Shown here: positions 1 to 6,066 of the stretch, one piece after another
Numbering within the stretch: position 1 is the first letter of the stretch
How the letters are laid out: each line of letters begins with the position of its first letter
DNA from: a bacterium
Lineage (GTDB): Bacteria; Elusimicrobiota; Elusimicrobia; Elusimicrobiales; UBA9959
Assembly (NCBI GenBank): GCA_021812825.1
Contig: JAKAMO010000105.1
Location: forward strand, 1-8,229
Direction of reading: 5' to 3'
Length of the DNA stretch: 8,229 bases
The notes under the pieces: generated by a model
Database searches by the model: none
What the model was told of the DNA's origin: nothing
Seen by the model: only the letters and a program-made list of their open reading frames with translations
Position numbers and translations under genes: made by a program

Positions 1-229
1 CCGTCACGACGAGCATCAGCAGGTGCTCGTTCTTGTCCATGAAGACGCCCTTGATCACCGGGCCGGAGACGTAGATGATCAGGTTCTTGATCAGCGCGAG
101 CACGACCATAGAGCCGGCCGCCTGCAGCAGGCGGCGCTTGTACGGCTTCAGGTAGGCGAACAGAGCCCGGGCGAGCTTCTTGAACTGCTCGCCCGTTATC
201 TTCCGGGAAGGGTCCTGGACCTGCGTCAT
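1..229 (-). CDS. msbA: MsbA-like lipid A ABC exporter, N-terminal 76 residues only
   Basis: The gene starts at an ATG that overlaps the lpxB stop as ATGA and runs off the low-coordinate edge. The visible protein has a charged amphipathic lead (about residues 1-33, including the motif YLKPYKRR at 26-33) followed by a hydrophobic first transmembrane helix (about 36-57) and then GPVIKGVFMDKN. This pattern, a basic lead, TM1, then a P..I..+.D segment, is how MsbA-type half-transporters begin. MsbA flips core-lipid A across the inner membrane using ATP; its ATPase domain would lie outside the window. The family call rests on the N-terminal pattern, and the lipid A substrate is inferred from its coupling to lpxB. 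No Shine-Dalgarno precedes the ATG, so translation is probably coupled to lpxB. It could be another type IV ABC exporter. Confidence 0.7.
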   Translation of the reverse strand, partial: MTQVQDPSRKITGEQFKKLARALFAYLKPYKRRLLQAAGSMVVLALIKNLIIYVSGPVIKGVFMDKNEHLLMLVVT

Positions 230-1374
230 GAAAGGTGCGCCAGGATCTTGTCGGCCGCGCGGCGCGCGGCCCCGCGCTCGCCCAGCAGGGAGCGCATCGC
301 TATCAGCTCCTTGCGGGCCGCCTGCATGCGCGGCGGGTTGTTGATGTAGGCGAAGGCCTCCTGGGCCAGGTTGTCGACCGTGGCCTTGTCCTGTATCAGC
401 TCCTTGACGGCGGGGCGCTTCAGCAGGATGTTGACCAGCGAGATATACGGCGTCTTGACGACTAGCTTTGCCACCTCGTAGGTGAGCTTCTGCATCTTGT
501 AGGCGACGGCCATCGGCACGCCGAGCAGCGCGTTCTCGAGCGTGGCCGTGCCGGAGCAGGTGAAGGCGAAGTCGAGCTTGGCGCGCTCGCGGTAGTCCTT
601 CTCGCGGACTATCTCGACGTCCTTGGACCAGTACTTCTCGGCTTCCTCGAGCGCCGGCACCAGCGCCTCGTCCGGGAATTCCGGCACGGCGAACAGGTAG
701 GCGCGGGCCTTCGGGTGCTGCTCCTTTATGCGGTAGAACGCCTTGACGAACAGCGGCAGGTGGCGGTAGATCTCGGTCTTGCGCGAGCCAGGCAGTATGC
801 CGATGCGCAGCTCTCCTCCGGGGGGCAGGCCCTCGCGCTTCTCCGGCTCCGGCATGATGTCCAGCAGCGGGTGGCCGACGAAGGAAGGGTTGCCGCCGGC
901 CTTCCTGTAGAGCTCCTCCTCGAACGGGAAGATCACGAAGATCTCCTTGGTCAGCTTGGCGATCTTGGCGGCCCGGCCGGCGCGGCTGGCCCAGACCTGC
1001 GGGCTTATGTAGTAGAACGCGGGGATCTTGCGGTGGGCGGCCAGGCCCAGCACCTGGTGGTTGAAGCCGTAGAAGTCCACCGCTATCACGCAGGCCGGGC
1101 GCCGCTCCTCCATGTAGCGCCTGACCAGCTTGATCAGCTTTAGCCACAGGAAGAAGTGCTTGAACGGTTCCGAGAAGCCCACGGCGCCGACCGAGACCAG
1201 GTTGTAGATGAAGTGGGTTGAGACCTCCTGCATCCGCACTCCGCCTATGCCGGTGACGGTGATCTCCGGGTCTTTGGCCTGCAGGGCGCGTATCAGGTTG
1301 GCGGCGTGCAGGTCGCCGGAGGGGTCGCCTGCAACCACCAGAATGTTCTTGTTCGAGGGTGCTATCTTGGCCAT
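226..1374 (-). CDS. lpxB: Lipid-A-disaccharide synthase LpxB
   Basis: LpxB is the GT19 glycosyltransferase that condenses 2,3-diacylglucosamine-1-phosphate (lipid X) with UDP-2,3-diacylglucosamine to give the beta-1,6 lipid A disaccharide at the inner membrane. At 382 residues it has the same length as the E. coli enzyme. Visible family motifs are AGDPSGDLHAA (15-25), an Asp at 100 aligning with E. coli catalytic D98, YYISPQVWAS (121-130), FPFEEELY (149-156), VGHPL (166-170), LPGSRKTEI (194-202, with R198 in the catalytic loop position), SGTATLENA (274-282) and the C-terminal YISLVNIL stretch. The second Asp of the E. coli DAPDFN motif is Gly here (G103). The ATG follows the oxidoreductase stop by 20 bases with no good Shine-Dalgarno at normal distance. 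The stop overlaps the ABC exporter start as ATGA. Identification is secure. Confidence 0.96.
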   Translation of the reverse strand: MAKIAPSNKNILVVAGDPSGDLHAANLIRALQAKDPEITVTGIGGVRMQEVSTHFIYNLVSVGAVGFSEPFKHFFLWLKLIKLVRRYMEERRPACVIAVDFYGFNHQVLGLAAHRKIPAFYYISPQVWASRAGRAAKIAKLTKEIFVIFPFEEELYRKAGGNPSFVGHPLLDIMPEPEKREGLPPGGELRIGILPGSRKTEIYRHLPLFVKAFYRIKEQHPKARAYLFAVPEFPDEALVPALEEAEKYWSKDVEIVREKDYRERAKLDFAFTCSGTATLENALLGVPMAVAYKMQKLTYEVAKLVVKTPYISLVNILLKRPAVKELIQDKATVDNLAQEAFAYINNPPRMQAARKELIAMRSLLGERGAARRAADKILAHLS

Positions 1375-1394
1375 GGTTGAGTAGGGCGCTCCGG

Positions 1395-2465
1395 CTAGTG
1401 CTTGTCTATCCCGGCGTTCTTGAGGCTTTCCTCCACCAGGACCTTGGTGACCTTGCCTATGTCGGCCAGCGTTCCCGAGATGGACTCGGGAGACTGCTCG
1501 GTCTTGGAGCCGGAGACCTCGAAGCGGCGCATCTTGTCGGTGATGTCGAGCGCCAGCCGCAGCGCCTTCAGGCCCTTCTCGCCGCTGGGCGTCGGGGTCT
1601 TGGAGGTCTTGATGCAGTCTATGAAATGGTACAGCTCCTCGCGGATCGGCTGTTTCGGCGCGAACTTAGGGTAGGTGATCTCTATGTCGCGCAGCGATTT
1701 TATCACGGGGTTCTTCTTCGTGTAGATCTTGAGCCGGGAGCTGACGTAGTCCACCGAGATGTAGGCGTCCTGCTGGTAGATGCGCATGCGACGGGAGGCT
1801 TCCATCGTGGCGCGGCTGGCCGTGATGTCCGCCACGCAGCCGTTCCGGAACTTCAGGCGCACGTTGGAGATGTCCTCGTGGTTGGACAGCATGCTGGCCC
1901 CGATGGCCTCGAAGGACTCTATCTCGGAGTCTATCATCGTGAGGATGATGTCAAGGTCGTGGATCATCAGGTCCAGCGTGACGCCGGTGGCGGCCACGCG
2001 CGGGTCGTACGGCCCGAGGCGCTCTATCGTGACGTAGCGCGGGTTCTTGACGTGCTTCATCGTTTCCACGACGGCCGCGTTGAAGCGCTCGGAGTGCCCA
2101 ACCTGCAGGACCACCTTGTTCTTCTCGGAGAGGTCCAGCAGCTTGCGGGCGCCCTCCTCGGAATTCGTTATCGGTTTCTCCATCAGCACGTGCACGCCTG
2201 CCGACAGGGCCTTCACGCCCAGTTCGGCGTGGTATTCGGTGGGGGCGGCTATCACCAGCGCGTCCACCTGGTTGAGCAGCTCCTCCACGGTCTTATAGGC
2301 CACGCAGTTGTGGCGCCAGGCCAGCACCTGGGCCCGCAGCAGGTTGGGGTCGGAGACCCCGACCAGCTCCACTTCGGGCATGGTCGAAAGGGTGCGTGTA
2401 TGGAAGCCGCCCAGTTTGCCGGCGCCTACGACGCCGAACCTCAGTTTCTTCTCTTTGTCAGCCAT
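1395..2465 (-). CDS. Gfo/Idh/MocA family oxidoreductase, GnnA-like (possible UDP-GlcNAc 3-dehydrogenase)
   Basis: This is a 356-residue NAD(P)-dependent sugar oxidoreductase. The N-terminal Rossmann fold shows GVVGAGKLG (11-19), an Asp in VSDP (37-40), and the family signature EKP (96-98). The C-terminal domain carries GHSERFN (123-129) and LDLMIHDLDI (164-173), whose His169 is the usual catalytic-histidine position. In Acidithiobacillus ferrooxidans, gnnA lies in the lpxA-lpxB region and oxidises C3 of UDP-GlcNAc, after which the aminotransferase GnnB makes UDP-GlcNAc3N for amide-linked lipid A. Position directly before lpxB suggests the same role here, but no GnnB is visible, so the substrate is inferred. 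I chose the ATG at 2465 because GAGGA sits 5 bases before it and the Rossmann motif begins right after. An in-frame TTG at 2516 would add 17 unconvincing residues encoded by the GC palindrome. Family call secure; GnnA function about even. Confidence 0.9.
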   Translation of the reverse strand: MADKEKKLRFGVVGAGKLGGFHTRTLSTMPEVELVGVSDPNLLRAQVLAWRHNCVAYKTVEELLNQVDALVIAAPTEYHAELGVKALSAGVHVLMEKPITNSEEGARKLLDLSEKNKVVLQVGHSERFNAAVVETMKHVKNPRYVTIERLGPYDPRVAATGVTLDLMIHDLDIILTMIDSEIESFEAIGASMLSNHEDISNVRLKFRNGCVADITASRATMEASRRMRIYQQDAYISVDYVSSRLKIYTKKNPVIKSLRDIEITYPKFAPKQPIREELYHFIDCIKTSKTPTPSGEKGLKALRLALDITDKMRRFEVSGSKTEQSPESISGTLADIGKVTKVLVEESLKNAGIDKH

Positions 2466-2470
2466 AAGTG

Positions 2471-2475
2471 TCCTC
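2471..2475 (-). promoter_or_regulatory. Shine-Dalgarno that fixes the oxidoreductase start
   Basis: The minus strand reads GAGGA followed by CACTT and then ATG at 2465, a 5-base spacing. This supports the ATG over the upstream in-frame TTG at 2516. Confidence 0.7.
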
Positions 2476-2506
2476 AAAGAAAACGGATAGCGCGGACCGG
2501 CCGCGC
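2476..2506 (-). terminator. Candidate GC hairpin plus T-rich run (weak intrinsic terminator or attenuator)
   Basis: On the minus strand GCGCGG (2501-2506) can pair with CCGCGC (2490-2495) around the 5-base loop CCGGT. Five bases later comes GTTTTCTTT (2476-2484). The T run is interrupted and set back from the stem, so termination would be partial at best. The stem shares bases with the palindrome at 2499-2510, so the two structures are mutually exclusive, as in attenuators. Confidence 0.25.
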
Positions 2507-2510
2507 GGCC
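2499..2510. repeat. 12-bp perfect palindrome GGCCGCGCGGCC
   Basis: The sequence equals its own reverse complement. Beyond one mismatch on each side it gains three more pairs (GAC/GTC), covering 2495-2514. It could be a dimeric regulator site, part of an RNA hairpin, or a chance product of high GC. Confidence 0.5.
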
Positions 2511-2543
2511 CGTCAATCTTATTATTCTACTAAATATGGGGGA

Positions 2544-4550
2544 TTACGGCCGCAACGGGCCGGGTCGGAATTTCAGGGCTTTCAGCACGTCGCGGTAGTC
2601 GTCGGTCCAGACCCGCCAGCCCTGCGGCACCGAAGCCGCGGTCCAGCCGCTGGCCCTCAGCGTCCGAAGGTGGGACGGATCATCCGTCACGGCCAGCCAT
2701 TCGGAGCTCAGGCGGGCCGGGTCCGAGGGGTCGTAGGAGATCTCCTTGTAGAGGCTCCGCAGGCCGGCCGCTTCCGCTGACATGGCTATCACCGGCGAGA
2801 TGTCCAGGAAGTTGGCGGAGACATGGAAGACCATCAGCCCGCCCGGCTTCAGCTTCTCCTTATAGAGTTCCAGCGCTTCCTTTGTCAGCAGATGGAACGG
2901 GACGGCGCCGCCGGTGAAGGCGTCGAGGTAGAGCAGATCGTAGCAGCCAGGGGGAGCCTTGGCCAGGTTCACCCTCGCGTCGCCGGTGATCACCGAGACC
3001 TTCGCCCGGCAGCGCGGCAGGAACGAGAAGTATTTACTGGCTATCATCTCGACGTCCGGGTCCAGCTCGTAGAAGGTCCACTCGGTGCCGGGCTTCGCGT
3101 CCGCGCAACTCACCCCGATCCCCAGCCCCACGGCCCCCACGCGCTCGGCCGGGAAGGAGTTCAGCACCTCGCTGATAGGGGAGCCGGCCGCGTAGTAGGT
3201 GGTGGCCTGGCCCTCGGCGCCGCCGGAGATGCGCTGTATGCCGTGCACGGTGGCGCCGTGCACGAAGCGGCGTATGCCGGCGGCCCTGTCCTCCTCCACG
3301 CGGTACATGCCGTAGAAGTTGCGCAGCGCGTAGACCGTGGATTCGCCGGAGACCTTCGCCCCGCCCCAGACTATCGCCCCCAAGAGCAGCAGCGAGGCCA
3401 GCGCGGCGCGTCCTCCGAACCCTTTCTGCCGGCCGGCGGCGTACGACATCGCGCCGATCAGGGCGGCCGCGGCTATATAGAGGTCGGCGAAGCCGTAGCC
3501 GAAGCGCAAAGCCCCTGCAGGCGTGACCAGCGCCGTGCCCAGTACGCCGCCGAGGCCCATCGCGAGGTAGAAGCGCGGGGCCAGCGCCGGGTCGCGCGGC
3601 CTGGCCCCGTAGAGCTCGCGGTGCGCGGCCACGCAGACGAAGAGAAGCGCCCAGTTCAGCAGGGCCACCAGCGCGGTGCTGACCGGGGCCTGCATCCGCC
3701 ACAACAGGAACAGCAGGACGGCAAGCAGTCCGAAGAGGAAGAAGCGCAGGGTGCCGGTCCGGAATTCGCGGCCGGAGAACAGCAGTGCATACGAGAACAG
3801 GTAGGCCGACAGCGGTATCATCCAGGTCAGCGGCATCGAAGCCGTGGCCGAGCTCTGGTAGCTGGTGACGGCGGCGAGCATGGCGGAGGTGGCCGCCGGC
3901 AGCGCCAGCCAGAGCGCCCAGCGGGGGCGCTCTGTTCCCGCCGGAGGGGTCGGCGGTGCCGGGGAATACGTGAAGGCCGCGCGCGCGGCGAGCAGCAGCA
4001 GTATGTAGCCGCCGAACAGCCAGCGCCATAGGTGCACCGTCTGCGGCGCGGCCAGGCGCGGCTCGACGAGCAGCGAGAAGGAGAGCATGCCGGCCAGCGA
4101 CCCGGCGTTGGACCACGCGAAGACCCTGAACGGGCTGCGGCTGCCTGTCTCGGCCAGCAGCCGGTGGCAGAGCGTCGTGGACGCGGATAGGACCAGGAAC
4201 GGCAGGCCTATGAAGAGGGCGAGCCGCGCCAGCAGGTCCCCTATCGGCGCGGCCAGCACCTGGCCGTGGAAGCGCCCGGAGAACAGCGCCAGCGCCGCGG
4301 CCAGCAGCGCCAGGTGCAGGGAAAGAAGCCGCCGGCCAGGCAGTCTCTCGGAGAGCAGCAGCGCATAGGCGTAGCCGGCGACGAGCACGGCCTGGTAGAA
4401 CAGCAGGCAGACGGTCCAGACGTAGTAGCCGCCGCCGAACAGCGGCAGCACGGCGGAGCCGGCCAGCAGCTCCAGCTGGAACAGCAGGAAGGAGCCCAGA
4501 AAGGCGGTGGCGCTGAAAAGGAGCTGAGGATATCGCCCCTGGTCCCGCAT
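2544..4550 (-). CDS. Polytopic membrane protein with C-terminal spermidine-synthase-like domain
   Basis: This 668-residue protein belongs to the family often labelled 'fused MFS/spermidine synthase'. Residues about 10-398 hold roughly 13 hydrophobic segments; the first (10-37, through FQLELLAGSAVLPLFGG) and the motif PLTWMIPLSAYLFSYALLF (240-258) are typical of the family. Residues 400-668 form a soluble Rossmann domain: HGATVHGIQ (431-439), nucleotide-binding loop VGLGIG (474-479), YELDPDV (494-500), GDARVNL (523-529), YLDAF (541-545) and WTDDYRDVL (648-656). The canonical aminopropyltransferase GGGDG loop and the catalytic D-TDP motif are absent, so it is probably not a true spermidine synthase; it may bind SAM or a related cofactor. 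It starts one base after the acyltransferase stop (TGAcATG) with no strong Shine-Dalgarno, implying coupled expression. Context suggests an envelope-lipid substrate. Family call good, function unknown. Confidence 0.8.
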   Translation of the reverse strand: MRDQGRYPQLLFSATAFLGSFLLFQLELLAGSAVLPLFGGGYYVWTVCLLFYQAVLVAGYAYALLLSERLPGRRLLSLHLALLAAALALFSGRFHGQVLAAPIGDLLARLALFIGLPFLVLSASTTLCHRLLAETGSRSPFRVFAWSNAGSLAGMLSFSLLVEPRLAAPQTVHLWRWLFGGYILLLLAARAAFTYSPAPPTPPAGTERPRWALWLALPAATSAMLAAVTSYQSSATASMPLTWMIPLSAYLFSYALLFSGREFRTGTLRFFLFGLLAVLLFLLWRMQAPVSTALVALLNWALLFVCVAAHRELYGARPRDPALAPRFYLAMGLGGVLGTALVTPAGALRFGYGFADLYIAAAALIGAMSYAAGRQKGFGGRAALASLLLLGAIVWGGAKVSGESTVYALRNFYGMYRVEEDRAAGIRRFVHGATVHGIQRISGGAEGQATTYYAAGSPISEVLNSFPAERVGAVGLGIGVSCADAKPGTEWTFYELDPDVEMIASKYFSFLPRCRAKVSVITGDARVNLAKAPPGCYDLLYLDAFTGGAVPFHLLTKEALELYKEKLKPGGLMVFHVSANFLDISPVIAMSAEAAGLRSLYKEISYDPSDPARLSSEWLAVTDDPSHLRTLRASGWTAASVPQGWRVWTDDYRDVLKALKFRPGPLRP

Positions 4551-4551
4551 G

Positions 4552-5196
4552 TCAGTTCCCGGCGGCGAGCAGCTTTTCGGCTTCTTCGGTGAGGGCGTTG
4601 AGCCTGGTTTCCAGTTCCAGGGCCTTGGCCTGGACGTCGTCGGTCTCGGCCACGAAGAGCGGCTCGCCGTAGACGGCCTCTATGCGGCCGAAAGGCAGCG
4701 GGAACTGGTACTTGTCCCAGCTGCGGAGTATCTTCTTGTTCGACAGCGCGCAGGCGGCGGGGATTATCGGTATTCCGGCCTTCTGCGCTATGAAGACGCT
4801 GCCGGGGTGTACCTTGAAGATGGGGCCCTTCGGGCCGTCGGGCGTGACGGCTATGGAGTAGCCGGCCCTGGCCGCCTTGGTGAGGGCGCGCAGGGCCTGC
4901 GAGCCGCCGGTGGTCGAGGAGCCGCGTATCACGTTGAAGCCCATGCCGAGCAGGATGCGGGCCATGTACTCCCCGTCCTTGCTCTGGCTGACCAGGCCGC
5001 AGAGCCCCTTGCCGCGGTGCAGCCAGATCATCAGCACCTCCTGCCGGTGCCACAGAGCGTAGACGGCGGGGCCGGGGTGATGCCTGCGTCCTTTGATGTG
5101 TATGCGGGAGGTCAGGCCGAGGAAACGTATGTAGAAGCGCGCCAGCAGCGAGAGCAGCCAGTGTCCGGGGGAGTTCTTGTAGAGCAGCTCGTTCAT
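4552..5196 (-). CDS. DUF374-type acyltransferase, LpxJ-like candidate late lipid A acyltransferase
   Basis: This 214-residue protein belongs to the lysophospholipid-acyltransferase superfamily, DUF374 branch. Motifs in order are ALWHRQEVL (47-55, active-site histidine H50), SQSKDGE (70-76), RGSSTTGG (91-98), VTPDGPKGP (117-125) and GIPIIP (141-146). A hydrophobic N-terminal stretch (about 12-28) suggests membrane attachment at the inner face. To my knowledge LpxJ of Helicobacter and Campylobacter, a late acyltransferase adding secondary acyl chains to lipid A, comes from this family, and no LpxL/LpxM-type gene is visible here. That role is inferred from family and neighbours; acylation of another lipid is possible. 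The ATG is the first possible start after the lpxI TAG, which lies in the same frame 10 codons upstream. There is no clear Shine-Dalgarno in the 27-base gap. Confidence 0.87.
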   Translation of the reverse strand: MNELLYKNSPGHWLLSLLARFYIRFLGLTSRIHIKGRRHHPGPAVYALWHRQEVLMIWLHRGKGLCGLVSQSKDGEYMARILLGMGFNVIRGSSTTGGSQALRALTKAARAGYSIAVTPDGPKGPIFKVHPGSVFIAQKAGIPIIPAACALSNKKILRSWDKYQFPLPFGRIEAVYGEPLFVAETDDVQAKALELETRLNALTEEAEKLLAAGN

Positions 5197-5223
5197 CGCT
5201 GTGCCAGCGGAGGGCCCCGGAGG

Positions 5224-6066
5224 CTAGACCGGCTCGTCCTTGAAGGTGTTGTCGTCAGCGCCGAGTACGGAGATGCCGGTCTCGGCTGCGGCGGTTAGAA
5301 AATCGTCCAGGCCGAGGATCAGGGTCTTGCCGGCTTCCAGCACGAGCGTCGCGGCGCCGGCTTCCTTCATGACCTTGAGCGTGCTGGCGCCGGCCACCGG
5401 CAGGTCGAAGCGCATGTCCTGTCCGGGACGCGCTACCTTCACGACGGTGAGTTCCCCGCCCTTCTCCCGGGTCAGCGCGCCGGCGCGCTTTATGCACGCG
5501 TCGGTTCCCTCTATCCCCTCCGCGGCTACTACGACCTGGTCGCGCAGGACCACCGTGAGGCCTATATCCAGCGCGGCCAGGGCCTTCGCGGCCTTCCAGC
5601 CGTAGGCCGCGGTCTTGAGGGTGTCGGAACCGGGATGCCGGCCGGCGAGGAGGCCGGGCTTGACGAGCAGGTGTTCGAGCAGCGTGGCGGAGCTGGCTAC
5701 CTCTATGCCGTCCGCGGCCAGCTCGTCCGCGATGGCGGAAAAGATGGAGTTGGCCTTCTTGTCGCGGAGCTTCAGCAGCAGCTTCGCGCCGCGCAGGTCC
5801 GGCAGGATGCCGCCGAAGACGTTGACGTGCTGCACGGAACCGGCGATCAGCGTGCGCGTCACGCCGTTCTTCTTGAAGAAATCTATCGGCCCGCCTATGT
5901 TGCCCAGCCGGAACCAGGCGGTCTCGGCGGCGGACAGCTCGATGTCCCTGGAGGTTATGTCGTTGAGCGCTACGGCGTAGACCTCGCGGCCCGCCTTTTT
6001 GGCCTCGGCGGCGAACAGCAGCGGGAAGCTGCCTCCGCCCGCGATGATGCCGATCTTTTCGCCCAT
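5224..6066 (-). CDS. lpxI: UDP-2,3-diacylglucosamine pyrophosphatase LpxI
   Basis: LpxI (formerly DUF1009) hydrolyses UDP-2,3-diacylglucosamine to lipid X and UMP, step four of the lipid A pathway. It replaces LpxH in alphaproteobacteria and many other diderms. The protein has 280 residues, the usual family size. Visible motifs are KIGIIAGGGSFP (4-15), VNVFGGI (81-87), VVVAAEGIEGTDACI (178-192) and KVARPGQDMRFDLPVAG (210-226); the Asp residues of the last segment correspond to the region containing the essential Asp of the Caulobacter enzyme. Its ATG shares one base with the lpxA stop (TGATG), which points to translational re-initiation. Its product feeds LpxB directly. It ends in TAG, in frame with the following acyltransferase gene. 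Identification is secure. Confidence 0.95.
   Translation of the reverse strand: MGEKIGIIAGGGSFPLLFAAEAKKAGREVYAVALNDITSRDIELSAAETAWFRLGNIGGPIDFFKKNGVTRTLIAGSVQHVNVFGGILPDLRGAKLLLKLRDKKANSIFSAIADELAADGIEVASSATLLEHLLVKPGLLAGRHPGSDTLKTAAYGWKAAKALAALDIGLTVVLRDQVVVAAEGIEGTDACIKRAGALTREKGGELTVVKVARPGQDMRFDLPVAGASTLKVMKEAGAATLVLEAGKTLILGLDDFLTAAAETGISVLGADDNTFKDEPV

Larger units (their letters stand above)
2466..2543 (-). promoter_or_regulatory. Spacer with possible internal promoter or attenuator before the oxidoreductase, lpxB and exporter genes
   Basis: This 78-base gap is the longest in the window. Read on the minus strand it starts with an AT-rich patch that stands out from the GC-rich surroundings and contains TAGAAT (2524-2529), followed by TTGACG (2511-2516), a close match to a -35 box. 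No well-spaced -35/-10 pair could be assembled: 17 bases past TTGACG lies GCGCTA, which is poor. A 12-base perfect palindrome GGCCGCGCGGCC (2499-2510) and an overlapping hairpin follow, then a T-rich run and the Shine-Dalgarno. The location at the only loose junction suggests transcription control of the last genes, but this is inference. Confidence 0.35.

Noticed and set aside
226..1374. LpxB possibly inactive because of a Gly at the second Asp of the DAPDFN motif
   Set aside because: The catalytic Asp (E. coli D98) aligns with D100, which is kept, and all other motifs are intact.
2466..2516. TTG start at 2516 giving a 17-residue longer oxidoreductase
   Set aside because: The extension is encoded by the GC palindrome and spacer, precedes the usual Rossmann start, and the ATG at 2465 has GAGGA at ideal spacing.
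1359..2780. Long open frame (473 codons) on the plus strand across the oxidoreductase and spacer
   Set aside because: It lies antisense to a conserved gene, its translation has no recognisable fold and is rich in His, Gln, Arg, Gly and Val, and it also runs through the spacer and into another gene. It is a by-product of GC-rich third positions.
2823..4031. 402-codon plus-strand open frame opposite the membrane protein
   Set aside because: Antisense shadow with low-complexity Arg/Gln/Gly-rich translation and no motifs; the minus-strand protein shows clear family motifs.
3034..4116. 360-codon alternative minus-strand frame within the membrane protein gene
   Set aside because: Arg/Ala/Gly-rich out-of-frame translation; the correct frame is continuous and recognisable, with no sign of a frameshift.
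2544..4550. Calling the membrane protein a true spermidine synthase
   Set aside because: The GGGDG loop and the catalytic D-TDP motif of aminopropyltransferases are not seen; only the general fold and some family motifs are.
4241..5053. 270-codon minus-strand frame spanning the acyltransferase and membrane protein genes
   Set aside because: Out-of-frame reading of two well-supported genes, Arg/Pro-rich, no motif.
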